From Pseudomonadota bacterium (GTDB lineage Bacteria > Myxococcota_A > Polyangia > Haliangiales > Haliangiaceae): DNA of 64,000 bases. Positions 47,301-55,469 of this stretch are shown here, in pieces. Numbering within the stretch: the stretch's first letter is position 1; each line of letters opens with the position of its first letter. The notes beneath the pieces are model-generated. The model was not told where the DNA came from. It searched no databases and was given only the letters and a program-made list of their open reading frames with translations. The position numbers and the translations under genes are program-made. The stretch is taken from positions 1-64,000 of the forward strand of contig JAKSDA010000509.1 in the NCBI GenBank assembly GCA_022360315.1, in the 5' to 3' direction.

Positions 47301-47707
47301 CGTTCGGGAATCACCCCCTCACCGTCGAACTCGTTGTAGAAATGCGCGGCAACACCGCCCAATTGCTGGCCTTGCTCACGCCCGATCCAGTAGGCGTGCT
47401 GCATCAACGCGAGCTCGAAGGGTGCGTCTTCATCCACTGCGACGTCGGTGGGTGCCTGGCATTGCTCGTCCGTGCTGTCGCGTTCGCCGAGCAATGCCTT
47501 CCAGGCCGATAGCCGCGGATCGGCGATCAGTTGCGCAAACTCGACGTGTATCCCCTGCCGGCGCCACTTGCCGGACAGGCGCATCATGGTGATGGAGTCC
47601 ATCCCCAGCTCGATGAGATTGCTGTCGTCGTGAATCGTTTCGACCGTCACGCCGAGCAGATTGGCGACCATGTCGCGTACATCGTGTATGGCGAGTTTCT
47701 CGTGCAT
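41369..47707 (-). CDS. NRPS1: ArCP-Cy-A*-PCP-Cy-A-PCP, salicyl-thiazoline synthetase
   Basis: A 2112-residue synthetase related to HMWP2/PchE. Order: aryl carrier protein (Ser38 in GMDSI); Cy1 (95-530; D232, D237, S240); adenylation domain A1 (555-955), decayed; PCP1 (Ser1003); Cy2 (1058-1500; D1188, D1193, S1196); A2 (about 1515-2010), with complete motifs (FTSGSTGQPKG, NQVKIRGHRIEL, SNGKIDR) and a pocket compatible with Cys; PCP2 (Ser2061). In A1 the ATP loop reads YTSGSADHPKG. The A8-A10 part, including the catalytic Lys, is replaced by a short Ala/Asn repeat (VAANANA twice, about 940-955). A2, or an A domain in trans, must then charge PCP1 with Cys, as one A domain serves several carriers in HMWP2. 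Salicylate enters on the first carrier from the salicyl-AMP ligase. Confidence 0.95.
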   Translation of the reverse strand: MHEKLAIHDVRDMVANLLGVTVETIHDDSNLIELGMDSITMMRLSGKWRRQGIHVEFAQLIADPRLSAWKALLGERDSTDEQCQAPTDVAVDEDAPFELALMQHAYWIGREQGQQLGGVAAHFYNEFDGEGVIPERLESAVQKLFERHGMLRVQILNDGRQRIMPRSPWPGLTIHDLRRRSADVAQQALQDLRARLSHRTMDLSVGAVFDVQLSLLPDALRVAGTRLHVNLDMVAADALSLQVLLLDLAKLYAGAESLPPITYSFPRYQAERRTVRASARRARALSADRAYWQARLDELPAAPRLPTAPHDAKVDTTTVVRRHRWLGPDQVYVFEQLARSHGLTTALALAAVFAEALTAWSDEPRFLLNLPMFGREPLHPEVGMLVGDFTSSVLLAWDGAAPGSFAQRARRLQKQFHADAEHAGYAGVEVLRDLSRARGEQVLAPVVYTSALGLGELLPAAVREHFGTVSWIVSQGPQVWLDAQVTEFDGGLLVNVDARESAFAPGVLDAMFEAHSRLLDRLLTEEAWTQPVPALLPAEQLQMRPAVHAAATPPSGRRLHDSFFEVAQRQPEAPALLWSRDSAISYGELSQRALSVAGYLGEHGVKAGEVVAIHLPMGPDQIVAALGVLAAGAAYLPVGVDQPRLRRERIYQAAGIAHVLDTLPSNHPPCGAPLAGHDSDLAYVLYTSGSADHPKGVSVTHAAAMNTIDDLNRRLSLGEADRTIALSALASDLSAYDVFAPLSVGGAVICVEEPARRDAGVWAELLHHHRGTVLSCEPALLDGILTAVGGHVSDGSLRAVLVAGDQMSLGLPGRLARWVPNCRFIALGGTTEKAIHSSICEITELTPHRKSLPLRIVDRLGRDCPDFVPGDLWVGATGPDRHDSEKDPQRFLQVDGRRWYRTGDRARYWPDGDVELLGRADVPEKPGEHGTEPGRIQAEVAANANAHVAANANADAARGPREALILTAPVGEIERLVAGIWAEQLETPTVGRESNFFASGGDSLLATRLVRRLRDAGLSGVKLAELLARPTLADFAATLQLGQRAPSLPSWVADTANRQRPFPSTEVQRAYWLGRDESFTLGGVGCHFYREYEIVDLDIARLEAAVNALIERHEMLRAVFDAQGQQRILDRVPQFEIEVIDAGDNPQQAHAELRDEYAHKVFDPSQWPLFAMGAVRSGACTRVGISLDNLILDALSILTFYSELSALYETPEAALPPIGLSFRDYVLNCDPEPEALASARAYWKRKLPGLPPAPQLPLARDPAEMRRPRFTRHEGRVAADCWRGIVERAGKYGITPSTVLLSAFSDVLSRWSHRPELTINLTLFDRRELHPDIYRVMGDFTSLTLVGYRPVPGEAWLTRAQRVQREVGDALDHRDVSSISLVRDLARLNGNSEIAMPVVFTSALGVPGGTGAPESGPFSRQVWGLSQTPQVWLDHQVIEAHGGIVLNWDVVEDLFPERLIATMFDAYLRALTWLSSADWTLPLLDLMPEPQRRVRAEVNATEGECPRGTLHGEFFRLARVEPGRIALRWGEAETMTYGGLADRALRMAALLTQHGVEAGEIVAVSLPKGPDQIAAVLGALAAGAAYLPVGVDQPNQRRNRMLAQAKVRFVITDSRSAQWPEGVRCWVFEQAMAAMPAANPAAIDAEQLAYVIFTSGSTGQPKGVEITHCAALNTILDINRRFEIGTEDRVLAVSALDFDLSVYDIFGLLSAGGSLVLIEEESRRDAERWHELVCRHQVTIWNSVPTLLDMLLIIGSEAEPPGALRLALISGDWIGLDLPGRLAEQRPGCQFVALGGATEASIWSNFFEVDRVVPSTWRSIPYGHPLCNQCFRVVDSHGRDCPDWVAGELWIGGLGVARGYCAAPELTAGRFIEDDVRWYRTGDMGRYWPDGTLEFLGRTDNQVKIRGHRIELAEIEAALLTHPEVRQAVALAVDGHLLAAIVLVAEPQAHELTTATADDPSRAARIGSSSELLRDYIATRLPQHMVPEQIQALARLPLSSNGKIDRRELARRLRAENEVALRTLEPPQGEWERSVAVLWKELLTVAEVSREQSFFELGGDSLLATRFIEAVKQRHELTLPLRRLFIAPALRDVAAVLATEHATRQEFDEGEL
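44846..44890 (-). repeat. Two 21-bp direct repeats inside NRPS1 A1 region
   Basis: A 21-bp unit at 44846-44866 recurs exactly at 44870-44890 (24-bp period, in frame). It encodes the two VAANANA copies that sit where the C-terminal subdomain of adenylation domain A1 should be. It probably arose by slippage at a deletion scar. Confidence 0.9.
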
Positions 47708-47805
47708 GGCTGACTCTGAAAGGCGAATCGGATGAATACGTGATGTTTAAAACAGCCAACGGGGGCAGAGCCTGAGTGAGGTCTTTAACTTCAGTGCACC
47801 AAGCA

Positions 47806-49194
47806 CTACACGGCGCAGCCCGATGCCACGAGGTGACGCGCCACGCATTTCAGCTTCTCGCATGTCTCCTGCAGTTCGCGATCCGGCGTCGATTGCTCGA
47901 CGATCCCCGCACCAGCGCGCAGCCATGCGCTGTCCCCACGTTGAAAAATAGACCGCAGGATCAGCGCGGCATCCATGGCTCCGTCGTCGGATACGGTCAA
48001 GACCGCCCCCGAATAGAGGCTGCGCCCCTCGGTCTCATGCCGTCGAATCCAATCGACCGCTTCTCGCTTGGGAATCCCCGACGCCGTGACCGCCGGAAAC
48101 AGCACTTGAAATGCCCGCCAGGCAGATTTGCCTGATTTGAGCACTCCGGCGAGACGTGAAGCGAGATGCTGGACGGTTCCGCGACGCGAGATCGACATGA
48201 ACTCGCAAACCCTCACGGAACCGTCTTCGCAGACGTAGCCGAGCTCCTCGAACGCCAGCTTCACAGAGATCGCGTGTTCGGCGAGTTCCTTCGTATCGCT
48301 CAGTAGTTCCGCTCCCAGGCGGGCGTTTTCGCTCTCATCCGAGACCAGCGCCCGCGTTCCAGCCAGCGGTTGTGTGGCCAAGCGGCCTTCTGCATTCACC
48401 TCGAGTACGGTCTCGGGACTGAAGCCGGCCAATTTCAAGTCGCCGCGGTCGACTAAAAATGACCGCGCCGGGCTATTCTGGCGCCGCCCGGCCACATAGG
48501 TGGCGACGATATCGACTTGCGAAGGAACCGGAACAACCCGCGACGCAATCACCTTTTTCAGCTTGCGAGCGGCGATCTCCTGGGTCGCCACTCGCACCAA
48601 CTCTTTGTACTTTGCCGCACCTGAGGTTTCGAGAACCGCTGCCGGCATTAGCTGCGACGATGGGTTTTCTGGAGCATCAGACGTATCGCCCCTGTCGCCG
48701 GCAATAGTTTCATCCAGAGAGGTGACGAGCTCGACCATCTTGTCGAGTTCATCAGCGGCCAGAACTCGAACCGTGGCCGTACCACGGCAGAGACGGATTT
48801 CGACCCGCGGTATACAAAGGTGGAGCAAGGGCTCCACGCCATGGTCGCCGTCGATATCGTGCAAGACATAGGCAAACTCGAATGATGCGGTGCCATATGC
48901 GCGCCAGCCGCTTAGTGGAATGGACGCGAGCGCCGCTTCGATAGCACTGATGGGATCCGCATCGCTCCAGCTGCGCCTACCTTTCCGATCGGCACAATGC
49001 ACGTCGGCACAATGCACGCCATGGGCGTCGACCGTGATCTCGAAGGCTGTACCGAGGGCGACACCCCATTCATCATCTCGCTCGTACACCACGTATGTTT
49101 CATAAACGCCGGCTCCAGCGAGTCTCGCCGCCAGCTCGAGGGAATCCGCGCGAACAGAGAACGAACGCTCCAGATAGCTCTCTCGGCAAAGCAT
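47806..49194 (-). CDS. Salicylate synthase (Irp9/MbtI-like)
   Basis: About 462 residues of the chorismate-utilizing MST family that makes salicylate from chorismate through isochorismate in one enzyme. Conserved blocks: KVIASRVV (about 215), LAGFSPETVLEVN (255), TQPLAGTRAL (270), DTKELAEHAISVKLAFEELG (305), VCEFMSISRRGTVQHL (330), PAVTASGIPKREA (370), SLYSGAVLTV and LRAGAGIVEQSTPDRE near the end. The length fits Irp9/MbtI, and no separate pyruvate lyase (PchB) gene is present, so a bifunctional enzyme is expected. I use ATG 49194, 8 bases after GGAG; an ATG at 49203 is only 3 bases away from it. It is the first gene of the biosynthetic operon, behind an AT-rich promoter with two operator-like boxes. 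Confidence 0.93.
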   Translation of the reverse strand: MLCRESYLERSFSVRADSLELAARLAGAGVYETYVVYERDDEWGVALGTAFEITVDAHGVHCADVHCADRKGRRSWSDADPISAIEAALASIPLSGWRAYGTASFEFAYVLHDIDGDHGVEPLLHLCIPRVEIRLCRGTATVRVLAADELDKMVELVTSLDETIAGDRGDTSDAPENPSSQLMPAAVLETSGAAKYKELVRVATQEIAARKLKKVIASRVVPVPSQVDIVATYVAGRRQNSPARSFLVDRGDLKLAGFSPETVLEVNAEGRLATQPLAGTRALVSDESENARLGAELLSDTKELAEHAISVKLAFEELGYVCEDGSVRVCEFMSISRRGTVQHLASRLAGVLKSGKSAWRAFQVLFPAVTASGIPKREAVDWIRRHETEGRSLYSGAVLTVSDDGAMDAALILRSIFQRGDSAWLRAGAGIVEQSTPDRELQETCEKLKCVARHLVASGCAV

Positions 49195-49246
49195 GTCATT
49201 CACTCCACACGCGTTACGGAAGCCTTTTTTGCAAACGTACCATTTC

Positions 49247-49278
49247 TGTAATCTAATTACTTATGAAATTTAATTACT
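49247..49278 (-). promoter_or_regulatory. Two adjacent Fur-like 7-1-7 boxes upstream of salicylate synthase
   Basis: TGTAATCTAATTACT (49247-49261) and TGAAATTTAATTACT (49264-49278) are each imperfect 7-1-7 inverted repeats (5 of 7 pairs). They match the perfect box at 57711-57725 at 11 and 12 of 15 positions, respectively. They lie 44-75 bp upstream of the first ATG. A Fur-type iron repressor would be the natural ligand; this is inferred from shape and context only. Confidence 0.55.
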
Positions 49279-49290
49279 ATAACTATTTAA

Positions 49291-49302
49291 ATGTAATTAC
49301 AT
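49291..49302. promoter_or_regulatory. Perfect 12-bp palindrome ATGTAATTACAT
   Basis: An even-centred perfect palindrome just upstream of the two 7-1-7 boxes. It shares the TAATTAC core but not the 7-1-7 spacing, so it may be a third operator or an unrelated site. Confidence 0.35.
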
Positions 49303-49489
49303 ATACATATCATGATCCAAATAAGGATGCAAATGAAAACCAGAGAATTCGATATTAAGTTTCGCTCATGTGGGAGAGTAGGAAGACACTCGGGAGTACG
49401 AGAGCTGGTTCGACTCGATGGTCGGCAGGCGCGGAGACGCGCAAGCACCGCCCCCTTTCAGGTATACGACTGACTATTCTTTTTGAATA

Positions 49490-51961
49490 TCAGAATTCTG
49501 CCGTAGCCTTGAAATAAAAGGCACGGCCCGGGCGCTGGACGCCAAAGAAGTCGAAACTCGGTCGGTCGGTTATGTTTTGCACCTCGGCGGTGAAGCTGAG
49601 TGCAATGGGATTCCCCTCTAAGAGGTAGGTGAGCGTGAGCCCGTGCAAGAGTTGCAAAGGGACCACCTGCTTGAACTCGATCAGGCCGATGCTCTCCCAG
49701 GTTCGGAAGAACTCGTGTACGTAGCGGGTATTCCAGGTCAGCGCCACGGCGTGGTTTGCTGCAGGGACATCTGGCAGCCAAAATCGTGCCGATCCGCTGG
49801 CCAGGAGGTAGGGACGGTTCGGGATTCGATCGCCCTCGTAGTCGCCGAAGCTCCCCTCCCTCGACGTGTTGCGAAAGTCATTGTAGGTCAAAGTTCCGTC
49901 GATGGCGAAATACTCGCCCGGCGATGTCCAGCCGACCGCACCCTCGACCCCCAGCGAGCGGGCGCCGAAGACGTTCCGGTATTTCAGCACGCGATCTTGA
50001 CCGAGCAAGACGATGAGCTTTTCGGACTCGCGGAGAAAACTGTTGACATCCAGGCGCCAGGCGCCGGCACGTGTTTCCCGTACATCGAGGGTGATCCCGA
50101 GATTAGCGTTATGGCTGCGCTCGGGTGCAAGCTCGAGATTGTCGACGATGAGTACGCCATTGCCAAAGACTTCGCCGGGGCCAGGCAGGCGCGTGGCCCA
50201 TTCGTAGGATGCCTTGCCATAGAGCCATCGGGTCAGTCGATAACGGAGCGCGTTGCCGACACCGAGGCGATGGATGTCCTGATCGCGGTCGCTGAAGACA
50301 TCGCCGGGGAGGACCTCTTGGGAGCGGACGCGCTGGAAATAGTCTTTTATGAAAAGGACATTTTCGAGGCGGTCGTCGAGAGCATCGAGCTCGTACTCGA
50401 GTCCACTGACCAGGGTAAACAGGTCTCGCTCGGCGGTCAGGGGATCGCGGGCATCCGGATCAGTCTGCCGCCGCTCGTCTCCTGTGCGTGTCGTATAGGT
50501 CGGGGAGAACGAGAAGCGAAGCGTATGCTGAGATGACAGTCGCCCGCTGAGGTTGAATCTACCCAGGCCTGTATGTTCCCATAACAGCTGATCGTGAGGA
50601 CGTGAGTCGATTTCTCCTGGCTGCCGGCGCTCGCGGACACACTGCCCGAACCAATTGTACACGCACTCGCCCACATCGAGGAATTGCGCCCGGGCAAAGG
50701 TATAGCCGCCGACGAGATCCACGGACACCGCGTCCGTCAGGACGTGTTCGTAGCGCAGCGTACCACCGGTGGTGAACTCGCCGTACTCGACTTCGCCATA
50801 GGGTATGGTCATCACCGGGTTATGCTGGAGCTCTTTGTCGAAATCATTGGCAAAAAAACGCACTCGCAGCCGGTCGGCCCACGGGCGATTCACCAGTCCA
50901 ATTTCGAGGTGGCCGCCAATGGCTTGATATCTGTCGTTGAAGCGATTGACCTCGGCCGGAGATAAGCGCCCGCGTTCATCCGAAACCTCGACGTCAATCG
51001 GATAGTCGTTGTCAGCATCGTCGAAAAACAGGCCCGTGCGGACAAAGAATCCCGTGGGCTGATGTGAGTGCCTTGCATCCAAGGTCAAGCGCTGAGACCC
51101 AAACGAACCGAGCTGGTACGAAGCCGTGCCGCGGGTACCCTTGACCTCATTGCTGGTGACGAGGTTGATGCCTCCTCCCAACGCATCGGCACCAAAGCGG
51201 ATCGGCACCACGCCGCGGTAGATCTCGACGCGTTCGATGAGATTCACCGGTACGTTGGCGAGGCCAAAGGGATAGCCGGACACTGCGAGGTCCACGCCAT
51301 CGAGGAAAAAGCGAATCTGATCGCCAGAGAACCCGGCGAGCGAAAATCGTTCACCGCTACCCAACCCACCGGATCGCTGCACGCCGACTCCGCTGCTTCG
51401 CGCCAGGACTTCCCCGAGATCGGGACTCTCGTGCCGAGCTTGTTCTGTCGATACAACCTGCACGACCTCGGACGATTGGCGCAGTGTTTCGGCCTCGGAC
51501 CTGCCCTGGACCACAATGACCTCGGTATCGAGAGCGATGGTCACCTCGGCACCGTTTTTGCCTAGCGTCACCTTTTGTCTCGCGTTTCCGTATATGGACT
51601 CGATAGTGAGTTCATGGGAACCCAGCGGCAGCGCAGAAAACGCAAACCGGCCCTCCTCATCGGTCAGCTGGCGATACGGGCCCACCGAACCGCGAATCAC
51701 GACCTCCAAACCCGCCAGGGGTAGGCTGCCGAGCACGACCCGCCCTCGAAGATCGGCAGTCTGGGTGGCATTGTCGGTCGCATCCCCGGTCCCACTCGGG
51801 GTCGCCTCCGTGTCCGGGGGCGCGGACGACTCGATTTCATCGTTCTGCTGTGCCATCGCCAAGGAGGTATGAGCGATCAGTACCAGGCCCGTGAGTGGGA
51901 TACCGATGCCCGCCCGCGTCCCTGGTTGCCGGCAACTGGCAATGAGAGGCAATCGCTTCAT
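49490..51961 (-). CDS. TonB-dependent outer-membrane receptor, probably ferric-siderophore
   Basis: About 823 residues from ATG 51961 (MKRLPLIAS...), followed by a signal peptide ending near SLAMAQ; the 55 upstream codons in the same frame are not signal-like. A carboxypeptidase-regulatory-like domain comes first (about 55-135, LRGRVVLGSLPLAGLEV...), then the plug (about 140-270; LARSSGVGVQRSGG, RVEIYRGVVPIRFGADALGGGINLVT) and a 22-strand-type barrel ending in the C-terminal Phe required for assembly. It is the last gene of the operon that starts at the lipoprotein, and it lies back to front with the salicylate synthase promoter. Import of the ferric form of this cluster's siderophore is the obvious role; substrate specificity is inferred from location. 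Confidence 0.92.
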   Translation of the reverse strand: MKRLPLIASCRQPGTRAGIGIPLTGLVLIAHTSLAMAQQNDEIESSAPPDTEATPSGTGDATDNATQTADLRGRVVLGSLPLAGLEVVIRGSVGPYRQLTDEEGRFAFSALPLGSHELTIESIYGNARQKVTLGKNGAEVTIALDTEVIVVQGRSEAETLRQSSEVVQVVSTEQARHESPDLGEVLARSSGVGVQRSGGLGSGERFSLAGFSGDQIRFFLDGVDLAVSGYPFGLANVPVNLIERVEIYRGVVPIRFGADALGGGINLVTSNEVKGTRGTASYQLGSFGSQRLTLDARHSHQPTGFFVRTGLFFDDADNDYPIDVEVSDERGRLSPAEVNRFNDRYQAIGGHLEIGLVNRPWADRLRVRFFANDFDKELQHNPVMTIPYGEVEYGEFTTGGTLRYEHVLTDAVSVDLVGGYTFARAQFLDVGECVYNWFGQCVRERRQPGEIDSRPHDQLLWEHTGLGRFNLSGRLSSQHTLRFSFSPTYTTRTGDERRQTDPDARDPLTAERDLFTLVSGLEYELDALDDRLENVLFIKDYFQRVRSQEVLPGDVFSDRDQDIHRLGVGNALRYRLTRWLYGKASYEWATRLPGPGEVFGNGVLIVDNLELAPERSHNANLGITLDVRETRAGAWRLDVNSFLRESEKLIVLLGQDRVLKYRNVFGARSLGVEGAVGWTSPGEYFAIDGTLTYNDFRNTSREGSFGDYEGDRIPNRPYLLASGSARFWLPDVPAANHAVALTWNTRYVHEFFRTWESIGLIEFKQVVPLQLLHGLTLTYLLEGNPIALSFTAEVQNITDRPSFDFFGVQRPGRAFYFKATAEF

Positions 51962-52019
51962 CCGCGCGCTACCTGCGAGAACGGCCAATCCCCGACAGCC
52001 CGACATCGACAACCACCTG

Positions 52020-55000
52020 TCACCGCGGGGAGTCCTGGTTGCTAGCCTTGCCGTCACGAGCAAGACCCGGCCAGGCGTTGTCCCCGGGCGAACGCTCGAA
52101 TGACGGCCAGGCATCGAAGACCACAAATGGTTTCTCGCGATTCAACCTTGCCGGAATGCGCTGGTAGAATTGCGTGGACTCGTCGTGAAAACGCTGAACA
52201 GCTCCAAGGTGGGTATCCACGGCCTGCCAACCACTACCCTTCCATTGAAAGCGTTTACCGAGCACCTTCAGACCGGTCTGGTCCAGCTCCCCCCGGTCGG
52301 CCAGGGCAACGCGGAAGTCGGAATACCAGGGCGCATCCAGGAGTAGTTCGGCCGTATCTCGACCGAGGGTTTGGACCAGGGCGCCTCGGACATCGAAACC
52401 GGCTCGGATTCGGTCTACAATCGATGTTAGGGCCTCGAGCGCCTGGTCAGTCCCAACCGTTTGCGCCCAGCCCAGGGTCGCCTGGGCTGCATAGGTCTCG
52501 ACCCACTGAGCGGCACCGTCGTTGGCCAACCCCACCACCGGTGCATCGAGAGCTCCAAACGAGTCGGCGACGCGCTCGCTACGCCGATCCAACAGGGAGA
52601 GCCACGCATCGGTACCGTCTGCGAAGCGCACACACTCTAGTCCGAGCCAACCCGCAACACCATCGGTCAACCAGCGAACTCCCGGCTCGGCGCGCAGGTC
52701 GGCGCGGTCCGCAAGCCAGCGTTTGGCCAGCGCCTCGGCGATGGCAGCGCGCCGTAGGAAACGTCCTACTCCATGCGAGTCTACATCCCAGCCCTCGTGC
52801 TCCGGAATCCACAACATCCGACCGTGCACGGCAACCTCGCCGAGTTCGCGAGGAGCTTGCAGCACGGTTGCAACATCCGGCGAGGAACCGAGCCGAGCCT
52901 CGATACAGGCACGCATCTCTCCCACATCCGCAGCCACGTCCCGAGCCGTATCGGTGCGCGCCGGGCCGTGCCAGACAATGACTTCCCCTTTCAACTCGAC
53001 CAGCCCAGAGTCATCGGGCAGCCAGGCCACGGCGAAATCCAATCCTCGATCGGTAGTGCCTTGCAGCGCGGTGTGTTTCCCCGCTTCGGTGATGGCGACT
53101 GACCAGCGCCAGGCGCCTGCTGGGGCGACTGCATGGGCAGGTACGACAGCCCTAGAGCCGAGAGTACGAGGTTTTTCTGGCAAACCCAGGCTGCTGCGGA
53201 CACCGGGCGAGCGCAGAGCCCGCTCGGCGTCGTGACCCAGCCGGGGCAACAAGTCGGTCGCGCGGGCCCATACGCCCGAGCTGTGCAACCATGGCGGTGC
53301 ATCGCTGGCCAACCAGCCGCTCCCGGTGGCCACAATGTCGAGATGGACGTCGCAACCGCTGACCCCGCAGTCGCCGAGGTCGATGGCGACGTGATCGTGT
53401 GCCGCGATGACCGGCAGAACTCTGCCATTGACCCGCGCGCGCTCAACGCGCATTCCGATAGGCAAGCTACCGTGTAACTGTGAACCAGAAGCTCGCACTC
53501 CATGTACCGTCAAGTTCACCCGAGCCACGCCCTCGACTGGATCGATCTCGGCCTCAACCTGCCCGCCCTGCACGCTAAACTCGGATGCATCGTGCCAGAA
53601 GCGCTTCTCCCAGGCCGCGTCGCTCGCATCTTGTTGGCTGCGCGGAGCAAACCCACCCTGCACGACAATGCGCTCGTGGAGGACGATTGCGCATAGAACG
53701 ATGACAGAGAGGCTAACCCCCGCGACGACTCCTGCCCGCCGAGTTCGTCCCAGGCCTGCGCGCACGCGACCGAGTACCGTGAGCGCTGTGCCGCGAGGGT
53801 AGACAAACCAGGCCAGAGCCACTGCGAGTCCCACGCAGGCCAACTTCAAGCTACCCATCACGAGCACCGGGGCAATCCACGGGGAAAAGCCAGTGAGCTC
53901 GCCGAGCGCCACATGGACTGCGATTCCTATCTGCGCTGGTGGATAGGCAACCACATCGATTTCGTGATTCACCACGGCCACAAAAACCAGGAGCATCGAG
54001 AGCACGTAGGCCAGACCTGCCGAGCGAACCAGCGAATGGGTCAAGAATGTGAGGGCAGCGAGCTCCAGCAGAGCTGGCGCAACTACCAGCGCATTGAACA
54101 GCAACGCATTCCAGGGCTCAAAACTCGCCGGAACAGCGAGAAGAACGACAATCCAGGCCGTCAATGTCGGAGTCAATGCCAGGGCGAGTGTCAGGGCGAG
54201 CGCTGCCATGGCTCGTCCGATGACCCGCACCCCGAGCGGTACCGGGGTGGCGTCGACCAACTCGTCGAATCCAGGGCGGGCATCTCGACGGGCGAGCGCC
54301 CCGACAAACCCCGCCACGGCAAACACCGAAAACATATACGTGAGCTCGACGAGAAAGGGTGCAAGTATCTGCGCCCGCGGTACAAGTGGACCATCGGCAT
54401 GAGCGATCATGTGCACGAAGGTGCCCGCCACACCGATTGCAATGAATAGCCCGAGGGAGAGCCGAAACGCCCACCCTTTCAGGGTCTGAGCCAGATGCCA
54501 GCGCGCTTCGCAATACACTGTGATGAGCCACGCCGGAAGCCGCGAAGCACGCACGACCGAGGAGGCCAGAGCCGCCGGCTCGACGCTCTTTTCTCTGCGC
54601 CGAAAGCGGCTTGCGCCACGGGTCTCGGCGGTGCGTTCCAGTACCAGCGTTTCGCGCCGCTGCCTTCGCAGTGCAATCGCAAAAGCAGCCAGGGGAATCG
54701 CGGTCCAAAGCAGCCGGTTGAGCAATAGCGGTTTGGTCAGGGCGAGCTGAGCTGTGACCTTCTCATGGGGGGTCCAGCGCTCGGTCTGGGCTTGCGCTTC
54801 GCCGAACCCGCTGACGTCGATCAGCGTGGCGATGTCTGCGCCAAAGTCCCCGGCGCGAAGAATCACCATCGCCGCCATCCAAACCAGGATGACCACCGCT
54901 GAAGCAGCAAATGGGCCGGCTGTACTGCGGGTTTGAAGCGCGGCTACCACGTAGAGGGCGCCCAGCCCAATAGCCGAGGGCAACACGAATAAAAGCCACG

Positions 55001-55469
55001 CCCAGGCGATGCCCAAAAAAGGCGTCGGCCCGACGAGTGCTGGCGAAATCATGCCTATTGCGCTCAACGCGGGCACGAGCAGGAGCGCGATCGAACTCGA
55101 CGCTCCGAGGATACATGCGATACCCAGTGCACCCACGTATCGGGCGACAATGAGGCCGGGAAGAGAGACTGGGGCGCACAGCACCAGTTCGTGTAGTCGC
55201 GCAACGCGGTCTCTGGTCACTACCTGCGCGAACACCCATGCCCAGGCGAAGATCAACCAGAATGTCTGTCCCGACGTCAATTGAAAGACGAGGATATGGC
55301 TGTTGCGAGGGACATCCGCTCCTCCCATGTCGCGCAACCACTCCGCGTTGACCAGCATCACAAAGACGTAGCCGATCAGGCCAGCGAGCATGAGAGGGAC
55401 CAGCGGACCACGCAGCCCTTCACGCAGCTCGTGCCAGGCCTCGATCGCGTAGAATCTGGCGCTCGTCAT
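52020..55469 (-). CDS. ABC-2 permease fused to degenerate M1-peptidase-like domain
   Basis: A 1149-residue protein. Residues 1-570 contain two sets of about six transmembrane helices (each set starts with an amphipathic helix, for example YAIEAWHELREGL and LITVYCEARWHLAQTL), i.e. two ABC-2-type permease units in one chain. Residues 620-1120 form a soluble part that follows the M1 aminopeptidase layout seen in other ABC-2/M1 fusions. Where M1 enzymes have HExxH...E, this protein reads AIAEALAKRW and then WLTDG, so both zinc His and the catalytic Glu are missing. The start overlaps the ATPase gene stop as ATGA, so permease and ATPase form one transporter. The domain is probably a non-catalytic periplasmic binding part. 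Cargo unknown; the receptor gene downstream suggests an iron-related role. Confidence 0.8.
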   Translation of the reverse strand: MTSARFYAIEAWHELREGLRGPLVPLMLAGLIGYVFVMLVNAEWLRDMGGADVPRNSHILVFQLTSGQTFWLIFAWAWVFAQVVTRDRVARLHELVLCAPVSLPGLIVARYVGALGIACILGASSSIALLLVPALSAIGMISPALVGPTPFLGIAWAWLLFVLPSAIGLGALYVVAALQTRSTAGPFAASAVVILVWMAAMVILRAGDFGADIATLIDVSGFGEAQAQTERWTPHEKVTAQLALTKPLLLNRLLWTAIPLAAFAIALRRQRRETLVLERTAETRGASRFRRREKSVEPAALASSVVRASRLPAWLITVYCEARWHLAQTLKGWAFRLSLGLFIAIGVAGTFVHMIAHADGPLVPRAQILAPFLVELTYMFSVFAVAGFVGALARRDARPGFDELVDATPVPLGVRVIGRAMAALALTLALALTPTLTAWIVVLLAVPASFEPWNALLFNALVVAPALLELAALTFLTHSLVRSAGLAYVLSMLLVFVAVVNHEIDVVAYPPAQIGIAVHVALGELTGFSPWIAPVLVMGSLKLACVGLAVALAWFVYPRGTALTVLGRVRAGLGRTRRAGVVAGVSLSVIVLCAIVLHERIVVQGGFAPRSQQDASDAAWEKRFWHDASEFSVQGGQVEAEIDPVEGVARVNLTVHGVRASGSQLHGSLPIGMRVERARVNGRVLPVIAAHDHVAIDLGDCGVSGCDVHLDIVATGSGWLASDAPPWLHSSGVWARATDLLPRLGHDAERALRSPGVRSSLGLPEKPRTLGSRAVVPAHAVAPAGAWRWSVAITEAGKHTALQGTTDRGLDFAVAWLPDDSGLVELKGEVIVWHGPARTDTARDVAADVGEMRACIEARLGSSPDVATVLQAPRELGEVAVHGRMLWIPEHEGWDVDSHGVGRFLRRAAIAEALAKRWLADRADLRAEPGVRWLTDGVAGWLGLECVRFADGTDAWLSLLDRRSERVADSFGALDAPVVGLANDGAAQWVETYAAQATLGWAQTVGTDQALEALTSIVDRIRAGFDVRGALVQTLGRDTAELLLDAPWYSDFRVALADRGELDQTGLKVLGKRFQWKGSGWQAVDTHLGAVQRFHDESTQFYQRIPARLNREKPFVVFDAWPSFERSPGDNAWPGLARDGKASNQDSPR

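Larger units (their letters stand above)
49195..49489. other. AT-rich intergenic promoter region of the siderophore operon
   Basis: About 295 bp between the salicylate synthase start and the receptor stop. The part next to the gene (about 49230-49350) is strikingly AT-rich in a GC-rich setting. It contains operator-like boxes and three TAATTAC heptamers (49254, 49271, 49294). The distal part (49380-49489) is GC-rich and holds no gene I recognise. Confidence 0.7.

Noticed and set aside
49254..49300. Three TAATTAC heptamers as an iteron-type origin
   Set aside because: Uneven spacing (17 and 23 bp), no replication gene nearby, and the boxes fit promoter operators better.
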